NCBI GenBank assembly: GCA_009823395.1
Contig: CM020509.1
Location: forward strand, 7,162,001 to 7,226,000
Origin: Thamnaconus septentrionalis
Taxonomy: Eukaryota > Chordata > Actinopteri > Tetraodontiformes > Monacanthidae
Reading direction: 5' to 3'
DNA: 64,000 bases
Below the pieces are notes generated by a model. That model was not told the DNA's origin. It saw only the letters and a list, made by a program, of their open reading frames with translations, and searched no databases. Below are positions 55,365 to 64,000 of the stretch, piece after piece (the first letter of the stretch is position 1; each line of letters opens with the position of its first letter). Made by a program: the position numbers and the translations under genes.

Positions 55365-57706
55365 TCATTCCTGTGGTTTCCAGTAGCCATTCGTAACTAC
55401 GTAGTTCACCTTTGTCACTGTTTCACCCTGGAAAATATACATGTGGCTGTTAGAATTTCAGTAGAGAAATAAATAAAAGAAAAGATAGGACAGCTTAAAT
55501 AGCATAACATTTATTTTATCTTATTTTTAATACATTCCGTACGTTGGTTTCTGCGTTATGTTCTTTATGCAATCCTAAAACTCGCTAATGTTTTGCCTAT
55601 CAAATTTTTTTTATCCCTAATGAGTGTAGTTTTTGCCATTTACAGTCAAATGCACAAAATGTTTATGTAACAAGCATATTTAGCTGAAATTGTACATACC
55701 CAGTAATTACCCTCCTTTGATCTGAAGTATTCACTGAGTTTGGCATTTATCAATGCTGCTGCAAAGGAAAGTAACACAAATTTAAAGTTATTACAAAGTT
55801 GTTTTTTTAATTGACAAGTATAAATAGTATAAATATAATTCTTGATAGTTATTACCAACCTTTGCAGCGACAGCAAACCTTTTTTTGCCTTGCTATGAAA
55901 ATAATAACAGTGATGAGAACCACACAACAGACCACAAGAGCTCCAGTTACTACCTGCGGCTCTGTAAATTAGAAAAATAGCCAGAGAATATGATAGGTAA
56001 GTTGTATATAGCTTCAAAACTTATTATCACACAATGACTTTTGCAATGCATCTATACATCTATAATTTTTCTGCACCTGTCTTGCCATAACAATCAGAAG
56101 TAGCGTCATATTTTAGGTAGCAAAACCAACACTTTCACAAAAGTGACTTTGTAGCTTTCATTTAAAATCTGGATTTTTACCTAATTTATCATCTGACCGG
56201 AGTAAAAACTGTTTTGCTGCTGCCTTCATTTTAATTCTGTTGTCATGCTCAAAGTCCTTGGTTCACTTGTAAACACTGGTATCATTAAAAAGCCAGATGC
56301 TTGCATGGCTGCAGAGTGACAGTCTCAGTCAGTTGGCAACTGTTCATGCCTATTATGGACGTTCTTCACTGTGCATGTGTTTGCGTATTTCAGCACAGAA
56401 AAGTATTGAAATATCACCAACATCAAGGCAGTTTTGATACAGTCTGTCTTTGCACCGAACCACTTTGCCCTTGACTCACATCCTCACAAACCACAAACTA
56501 CAAACTAGAGAGGCCTGGATGGTCATATGGCAGGAAACGCAATGATATCAGCTCAGAGGAGGAACAAAGAATAAAACAGGTGTGGCAGGAAAAACCCAGC
56601 GATAAAATGCCACACTGACTTCTGCACAACAGGTCCATGTTGTGCAAATTGAAGGAAGCTGCTTCCCAGCTGATGGTAGCTGCACAATATGAGATTTCCT
56701 GTTGTAAACACACTAGACAACTCAATTAATAATAATATTCTATTCGTAAATAAGAAGTGTTAACCTACCCACTCTGTCTATCTCCACCCTGGTCCCACTG
56801 CCAAACAGGATCTTTCCACAAGTGGCAAAAGCACAGTAGTACGTTCCCTCGTCCAGGGACTCTGACAGCTTGTAGTCACAACTTCTTCCATCTGTGTCAC
56901 TGCTGTTTCCTCCAGTGTAAAGCATGCTTGCCTGGGACTCTCCTAATCCAGCCCTGAACCAGTGTACACTCGGACACTGGTCTTCCCCCGGACACTGGCC
57001 TGTGTCTCCTTGGTTACTAGACATAAGTGAACACTGGAGATTCACTTTAGCGCCAGCCAGAAAGGTTTCCCTCACTGGATCTTGTTTCACAGTGATCAAG
57101 TTCTGCAACGTTTGGGGATCTGTAGAATTCACCCAGAACACAATTTTAGACCACTGTGCATTTACAAAACCACCACAAAAGTTTAAATATTTTATTATAC
57201 TTTACCTCTCACAACCAAAACTGTGGCATTTGTCATTCTAATTTCATAGACAGATCCAGATTGACAGAAGTATATTCCTTCATCCTCTTTGCAAACATCT
57301 GAGATATGTAGGGAGTATCCAGCACCTAAATTGGCTGTAAATCTTGCGTTGTTAAATTCATCCGAAAGAACTGGGTTTTTTTCATGTGATCCTTTTGCAA
57401 CAATTTGGATCATATATCCAATCTTCATTTTATACCAGAAAAACAAACCCGCTCTGTCCCCTGCGACAGGACATGTCAGAGTCAAGTTATCACCAAGGTT
57501 TGCCACCATCAGAGGGATCTGGTGAGGAACGGCTCCAGTTTGAGCTGACAAAATAAGAGTAGAAAATTAAAACATACCGATTCACAGTTTTTGTGGAAAT
57601 TCAAGAGCCTTTGTCCACCGTCAACAACAGCGCTTATCAATCATACAGTAGAGGTAGACTTACAAATTGTGCTGAGGAGAATCAAAGCAGCCAGTCGTCC
57701 GATCAT
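55365..57706 (-). CDS. nitr: NITR-like receptor 10, recent duplicate of receptor 9 with altered tail
   Basis: Minus strand, six exons: 57664-57706 (leader MIGRLAALILLSTI), 57206-57544 (V), 56769-57119 (I, with LFGSGTRVEI), 55860-55961 (transmembrane, VVTGALVVCCVVLITVIIFIA), 55700-55758 and 55365-55427 (tail). Total 957 bases, 318 residues. The V exon differs from receptor 9 at only about four residues and the I exon at a handful, while leader, transmembrane and tail exons are clearly diverged. This points to recent gene conversion of the two Ig exons. The ITIM of receptor 9 corresponds to VNYVVT here, which fails the consensus at the last position, and the tail ends soon after (NGYWKPQE). It may therefore bind like receptor 9 without the same inhibitory signal. 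The exon 4 donor is again GTTGGT. Confidence 0.8.
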
Positions 57707-57779
57707 TGTTGTACACCACCCTTGTCTCCCTATGCAAGTGTTGAGTTCCTACTCTAAACATCAAGTTTATACCTGCAAG

Positions 57780-57787
57780 CTGACTGG
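57780..57787 (-). promoter_or_regulatory. Variant CCAAT box of receptor 10
   Basis: On the minus strand the box reads CCAGTCAG, one base off the cluster consensus, 73 bases before the ATG at 57706. Confidence 0.35.
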
Positions 57788-57789
57788 CT

Positions 57790-59269
57790 AGCCCATGAAA
57801 TATACACTTCCTGGTAAACCTTGCAAGCCAGTGAAACAGTATCTCCAAGTCTCAGCTCTGTTCTTGTGTTATTAGTTTAGTATTAATATTTTTCCGCCAT
57901 TCTTGTTATAATCACCTTGGTGAACCATCAGTCATTATCCAGGTTACTTTGACTTGATGTGTGTTATTCTACAAAAGGGGGAGAAAAAACACTGCATGGA
58001 GCAAGAAAAACAAGAGAGCATATGGAAATAAAAAGAAGAACAACAAAAAGACAATACAAAAATTAGGAGTATAAAACACATAGGAGTGGCAGGTTTAACG
58101 GTACTGAATAGACTTCCTTGTCATTTATACACACACACATCTGATGTTGTACCTACTGCAGCAGTGGAACACTATCGTTGTCTTATCTTTATAAGCTTTA
58201 TTTCCAAACAAACGTCTCAAACGCCACATAGCCAATGTATTGTAAAACCCACAATAACACAAGCTGATATCAGTGATGGGGTAGACTAAATAAAAGTTTT
58301 CACAATAAAACACAAATCATACAATCCTTACAATTGAATGAAAAGCCAAAAAGTAAAAAACACACTATGGATAACAGATTTAAGTGATGCATCCAGTTTG
58401 TGTGCCATTTAGAGATTACATTTCTGACTGTAGTTTTAGTTTCTCACTTCTCACTGTCCCAAACAAAAATAACAGTAAATGAAAAAAAAAAAAACAGTTC
58501 TTAAAAGTAATTGTTTGAGCGGACCTGAGGTGAACAAAGCACCCGGCCCGCAGCCCAGAATGCACTTCAAACAGGGGATCTGTGTTTACACATGTCCTCG
58601 TGTGTTGAGACAATAGATATTGAGTGCTGAGGATCAGGCTGTATACATGGTGTTCACTTGCCCACACCTGGAAAACGGCCCAAAAAGCCACAAGCAGCAT
58701 TGCAGTGAAATGTGATGCAGGCTTGTGGCGGCTGTTTCCGGTGCCTCTGACAGGCCACCCAGCTTCAATACCTAGAATGTGCACAGCCTTTCCGCTAAAG
58801 AAGTGGTTCACTCACAATTGAAATTTGGCTCATTTGCGTCTCAGCCGAGCCTGAGGTTGTTCTGATTATTATCTTTTTTTTCTTTTAAGCTTCACACTGG
58901 TGAAATGTCTGAAATTGCCAGTGGAAGTCTGAGAAGCAGCAATGTGTTTTGGCATTTTCAAGTGAGTGGAAGAAGCGGTTGTCTTCAGAAAATGTAGCCT
59001 TGACTTTGATTATCGTTTTATTATTTATATCTTGTCAATGTCTGGCACCATAGTTTTACATTTCAACAATGAAAGCTGCAGGAAGTTCAAGAGTTGTAAA
59101 AATCTGGCTGCCCACTCAGAAGTCTTATGATGTATGAAAACAAAATTTCAGTTATAACCCTGTGAGAAAGTGAGCGATCTCCGCCTCCCTTTCTCACTGT
59201 CTCCCCCACGAGGACGCGGCGGCGTGGCGTTGCCCACGCGGGAGAGCGAGCGGAAGAGATGCTGTTTTT

Positions 59270-59321
<52 letters not shown>

Positions 59322-61461
59322 AAGTGGCACACATGGGGTTGTGTAGTAGATTTTTATTGTATTTAAGACTGTTCTTGTGCCCGGCCGTGCTTTGGGGCGG
59401 GGGGACGTGTGGCGTGAGCAGGGTGTCGGCGTCGGGAGCGCGGAGCACCGCGACTCCCATTCTTTCCCATTAACAACCGGTAACAGTTAGTGCACTGCTC
59501 CATCATCTCCCACCATCTTCTGCTCTACCCTCAACACCATGCTGCTCACACACATCTCACCTGCATTCGTTTGGTCCCGGTCGGCTCCGCTGCTCCTGGG
59601 CGGGTCTGTTGTGAGACTAGGGGACCGAGAAACCTGTTTTTCCTGTTGCTTTATTTATGGGGTTTTTGGGTTAAAAGAATAAAGTTTATTTTGTCCTGTA
59701 CTTTGACGCTGCCTGCCTCCTCCTTCGACTCCACCACCTCAATCCGGTCAGCCCAGATCCCCTTTTTCATGGGGAGGCCACTTTGCCCCTCCACAAACCC
59801 AATGAACAGAATGAAGATTGTGGCAGAATTTTAGTCAGTCTGATGGAGGTGCTGCTGTGTGTGAGTTTCAGAATTTACTGATTTTTAAATTTACTATAAA
59901 TGCAAATGGAAACACACAAATTAGACATATGTTGAGAAAAAAAAACCCAGAAAAGATAAATAACTTGTATTATGGCAACATTGACAATAAGTTTTAACTT
60001 TTAAAAAATGTAGGGGAAAAAAATGCAGTGTCTAAAACAAGATTGTTTTTAATTCTGTTTAAAACAATTTAAACAATGAAAAGATATTTTGTTTCTAGCT
60101 TGTCTTGTTTGAGTGTCTTCCTTCAGCTCTAAGCCACAAAGAGGTCACAGCTCAGCCTAAACACGCAACCGCAGGGCCACTTTTTTTTTCCACTGTTTGC
60201 AACGACAGCCAAATTGTTGGCATTTTGTGCACAATGACAATATTACTCCGCTGCCTGCAAAATTGTAAATATTCCACAAGGTTTTGTTTTGTTTTTTTCA
60301 AATGTTACACTGTATTATAACATGTTAATTGTTCTGCTGTTCGTGCTGTTTAAGTGTCATTTGCACAAAAACAGGAAGCCAGAACAAGAAGGGTGGTGAG
60401 GTGAGTCACGTTCACACCATCAGTGCACGTCACTAAAACTGTTACCACTGTCCTGCTGCTGTTGTCGCTGCTGGTGAGAGCTCCTCTGTCAGACAGTCTT
60501 CAGTAAGTTTTATCGTGCACGACGTCATCCAGTGGCAATCGGTGTTGCATGTTGCACAACCCTAAATCCCCTATCCATTCTGGAAGTCTTGTGAGTTTAT
60601 AGGCAAAGCCTCAGTTGGCCGAGGAGACACAGACTGTGGCCTTTATTCAGCCTAATGTGGACTGTGGAAAGAAAACAATAAATAAGCAGACTACAAACGC
60701 ATCACACCAGTGATGATATTCAATAGCAACAGCTGCAATAGCATTCCCTCCCAGGTGATTGTTCATGAATTATGCATTACAATATCCGATGTTTGTGTTT
60801 TATTCATTCCCAATTGCTGTTCAGTTAAAAAATAAAAGAAGAGAAAAAGTCCAAATACAAATGTGACATCCAAAGACCATAGGGCCGTCATCTGTTGGCT
60901 CTAAGAGCTGCAGAATTCTTGGACTTCGCAGACTGCCGAGTGAATATGTTCTTACATGTGGACCAAAAGACTATAAAGGGCTAATCTGCCAAATATAATG
61001 GAGAAAAATAGCTCAGTTTAGGTGTCGCTCGCACCACCTACACCACAAAAGAATGTATGTATTTACAGTGTCGGAGTATGTATAGAAGGAGAATTTGCTT
61101 TAACAGGGTCACTCTCCAGTCTCATAAATCTTACGAGGAGGAAAAAGGAGTGGAAAAAAGCGAGGCGTTGTCCTTCTAAATCCCATTGGCACACTCCCAG
61201 CCGAAGAGACTTTACTGCACTGTCTCAAGTCTCAGCAGTTAATATTAACTTTGGTAATCATGTCGTAAAGCTGAACTCTGCAGCTTAGTCAGTGTGAGAA
61301 ATGTCCCGTCACCACTGCCAGTGCCATTTTCAGCGTCCACACTGAGCCAGTTAGCAGCTGCTGGGGCCAAACCCCTTTTTCTACGAGCTGGTTTAAAAAT
61401 TCATTTCACCTCCTTCAGATGGCACAGGTACAATAGCTTGGTCCGCAGGGTTAGCAACAAC
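57790..61461. other. Intergenic region between the receptor cluster and the integrin gene
   Basis: No protein or RNA gene is convincing. It contains (CA)n at about 59273-59319 in a GC-richer segment, an AATAAA near 59678 followed by pyrimidine-rich CTGCCTGCCTCC that could be the end of an old retroelement, and the probable promoter and 5' untranslated region of the integrin gene just before 61462. Confidence 0.4.
59273..59319. repeat. (CGCA)n/(CA)n microsatellite
   Basis: ACGC units pass into a pure CA run within a GC-richer intergenic segment. Confidence 0.9.
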
Positions 61462-61650
61462 ATGGCCAAGTGTTGGCACCTGCTGTGTCTGTGGAGTGCC
61501 TGGCACCTCCAGGCCACAGCTTTCAATCTTGACACCGATCATGTTCTGAGGAAAAGCGGAGATCCGGGGAGCCTGTTTGGATTTTCTGTTGCATTCCATC
61601 AGCAGCTGAATCCGACCAGAAAGAACCTGTGAGCAAAACATCCCAGTATT

Positions 61651-61724
<74 letters not shown>

Positions 61725-63845
61725 TTAGACCGAATCTGTTTTGTTGTTGTTGATGTTGTCGTTTTCACAAGCCAAGATGTTTCTCTAACAGATTACTGGT
61801 TGGAGCTCCACGAGCAAAACTGCACAACCAAGTCAACCCTACAGGCGCCGTTTACCAGTGTGATCTGTCAACAACAGCTGAGAACTGTCAGCCCATTGAG
61901 TTTAATCAGGAAGGTTTGTTTGTCCACTTTGATGTCATTGTGTGTTTAAGTGCATGTTTTAAGCAATGAAACAAATTGTACAGTATGTACCTCATTAACG
62001 TTTATATTTGCCTTACCTTTTTGTTTTCTCTACTATTGTTAGAATTTTAAGCCAGTTACCTTTTTTTTTTTTTACCTATTTATCATATATCAAATTACAC
62101 TTGTGTCCTGATGTGCCCTTGTCCTCTTGCCCATTTCCTGAATCACAGTCGCACAGATGTTATTTAATCTGAGGGTGAAAGTTTGTCTTGTCCTGTTGAG
62201 GATAAATAGCTAACTGAATCTGAGGCAATGAAAACAACAATCGCTGTGGAGGAAAAACGTTGATGTGATTTCAGCCAACAGAAGGACAGTTTAGCAACAA
62301 GACAAACTTAGTGTCAAACTTGTTTTTTTGTCTTTTCTTCACTAGTTTTAAGAAACTTGTTTATTTTGCATTGACACGGCTGCACAGCACCTGATCTTTC
62401 TTTCTTTGGTCTTTCTTTTCTTTAAGAAACAAAAAAGAAATCCACAATATCTTTCATTTCCTTTAGCATTACTCACATGAAAATAACTTATTGCTGTTAA
62501 TCAGATGTCAGGGCAACAGATTAGCAACTATAATCTGTTTTGGAAACACAATAATAGTTGTGACCCAGTTTTTGTTCTGTTTAGTTGAACGGAAGGGTGT
62601 ATGGTGACTAATGACATGTACTACAGCCCATCAACAGAGGGTGGTAAAGTTGCTCAGTCAATTTTGAACGGCCTTGCTCACGCTTAAACAAACCCAATGT
62701 GTATCTATGTGGCAGTTAAAACATTAAAAACATTAAAACAAACTAACTTTTGCTTTTTGTCTTTGTCTAGATTTTGAAGGCAGTAGGGGAGTACCTGACC
62801 AGTGGATGGGAGTTCGGGTGACAAGCCAAGGTCCTGGCAAAAATGTGATGGTAAGGAAGAAGAAAAAAAACAGAAAGTCAAAAAATGTGTCCCCTTATTA
62901 ATTTCCCTTTCCCTTGCAGATGTGTGCTCATAAATACAGGCAGTGGCACGAGGACGTTAATGTCCCAAACTTGTTGACAGGTCAGTGTTACCTGCTAGGA
63001 GACAATCTGAAGGTGGGAACCGAAGAGAGGACTTGGAGGAGGGTGGTTTGTGACCTCAAACACCTGTCAAATCGTCAGAGGAACCAGGATTGGTTTGCCT
63101 TCTGCCAACAGGGTCATGGAGCATCTTTCGCAAAAGATGGCAAATCTCTGTTGTTTGGAGCCCCTGGAGCGTACCAGTGGACAGGTGAGGAAGGAAAGAA
63201 ACAGCTGGAAATGCTTTTTGTTTTTGTTTCTTGGTAAACCTTGAAGGATAAGATTGGTTCCAGCTAATAGATCTGAGCCAGACACTTCAAAATATTTTTT
63301 AATCTCAGTGCTATTACTTGTAAGAAACTGAACCCAATGGGTGTTTTTGTTCTTCATTTTTTTTCCTACAGGAATAGTGCAGATGGACCCACTGGACAAC
63401 AACAATTTTGATGATGAAGTGATGGCTCGTGAGACTGGAGACAATGACAGATTTGACGTTAAGCTCATTCCCCTCCAAAGAAACAGCTATCTTGGTGAGT
63501 GTCTGGTCATTTCTAAGTCAGGCTGGTCAGTTAAACCCAACTTCAGTACTTATACAGAGAATTTGGATGTAGGTGAGATACTAATATCCCCGACTTCTCC
63601 TTCAAACTCCTTCCTGTTCTGTGTCTGGCAGGATTCTCCATTGACTCTGGCTTGGCACTCCTCAGGCAGGGGGAGCTGACCATAGTGTCAGGGGCTCCCA
63701 GAGGATCATACAGTGGTCAGATAACATTTCTCAGCGAAGATCCTGAGGCTAAACAAAACTTGTCTGTGACGTTGGTCCTCTCTGGTCCCGGCCTGGCCTC
63801 CTCCTTTGGCTATGATGTGGCTGTGGTGGATTTCAACAATGATGG
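61462..63845 (+). CDS. itga6l: Integrin alpha chain, laminin-binding group (alpha-6-like), 5' part
   Basis: Alpha subunit of a laminin-binding integrin; the gene continues past the window. Exons: 61462-61628 (signal peptide MAKCWHLLCLWSAWHLQATA, then FNLD and GDPGSLFGFSVA), 61792-61913 (LLLVGAPRAKL, TGAVYQCDL), 62771-62850 (DQWMGVRVTSQGPG), 62920-63184 (MCAHKY, CQQGHGASF, LLFGAPGAYQWTG), 63372-63494 and 63632-63845 (SGAPRGSYSG, ASSFGYDVAVVDFNNDG). They are the first FG-GAP blades of the beta-propeller; the final DFNNDG is the start of a calcium-binding loop cut by the next intron. From remembered sequences, FNLDT, GDPGSLFGFS and LASSFGYDVAVVD fit alpha 6 best, with alpha 3 and 7 next; no I-domain is inserted in this part. 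The exact teleost paralog is inferred. Exon phases agree throughout. Confidence 0.85.
61654..61721. repeat. (TG)n microsatellite in integrin intron 1
   Basis: About 68 bases of pure TG, 26 bases downstream of the exon 1 donor; the intron is only 163 bases long. Confidence 0.9.
61914..62770 (+). other. Integrin intron 2
   Basis: About 860 bases of AT-rich intron between exons 2 and 3. No gene or repeat is recognised. Confidence 0.6.
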
Positions 63846-64000
63846 GTAGGTTCACTTTCAGATGGTATCCACTAGTTACTCTGTCCGTGGAAATCCAACA
63901 AAAACTATTTGAAACTCTTGCCTTAGACTATGCGATTAACATTCAGCGGTTTGCCAGGCTTTGTTGTGATTTGCCTTTGCATCCATATTTATGAGATTGT

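Noticed and set aside
59400..59800. Possible solo LTR
   Set aside because: An AATAAA followed by CTGCCTGCCTCC looks LTR-like, but I could not find paired ends or a target duplication.

Overview
This is vertebrate nuclear DNA, almost certainly from a teleost fish. Short exons with GT..AG borders, abundant (CA)n and (TA)n microsatellites, a decayed Tc1-type transposon and fish-style interspersed repeats all fit. The immune receptor family in the middle (novel immune-type receptors, NITRs) is known only from bony fishes. Compact introns suggest a percomorph-like fish, but the species cannot be read from the sequence.

Layout. (1) 1-16700, plus strand: the 3' part of a slit gene, best matched to slit3. 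Ten coding exons give EGF repeats, a laminin-G domain, more EGF repeats and the C-terminal cystine knot, with stop at 15423. (2) 16700-20250: intergenic. (3) 20250-57790: a cluster of two-Ig-domain receptor genes. Eight are on the plus strand: one divergent gene (20340-22214), a tandem array of six near-identical units (24501-43522) and another divergent gene (46086-47597). Two are on the minus strand, a recent duplicate pair (48142-52212 and 55365-57706). I rebuilt each intact gene as six exons whose summed length is a multiple of three. (4) 57800-61460: intergenic. (5) 61462 to the window end, plus strand: the first six exons of an integrin alpha chain of the laminin-binding group (alpha 3/6/7), closest to alpha 6.

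Each receptor has a leader exon, a V-type Ig exon, a second Ig ('I') exon with extra cysteines, a transmembrane exon and two tail exons. Tails carry tyrosine motifs: a textbook ITIM (VNYAAL) in the 48142-52212 gene and ITIM-like T-x-Y-S-D-I motifs in three array genes. The expected role is inhibitory surface recognition on lymphoid or NK-like cells. A CCAAT box (CCAATCAG or a one-base variant) lies about 65-120 bases before every leader ATG.

The most interesting part is the array. Modules (two leader/V types, two transmembrane types, two tail types) are recombined between units. Two units keep an orphan promoter and leader exon that can still splice in frame to the next gene's V exon. Three tail types have lost one splice acceptor and appear to use a downstream in-frame AG. 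One gene has a frameshifted transmembrane exon. A block of about 2 kb of foreign-looking AT-rich sequence (40649-42645) joins two broken genes and may be an assembly artefact.
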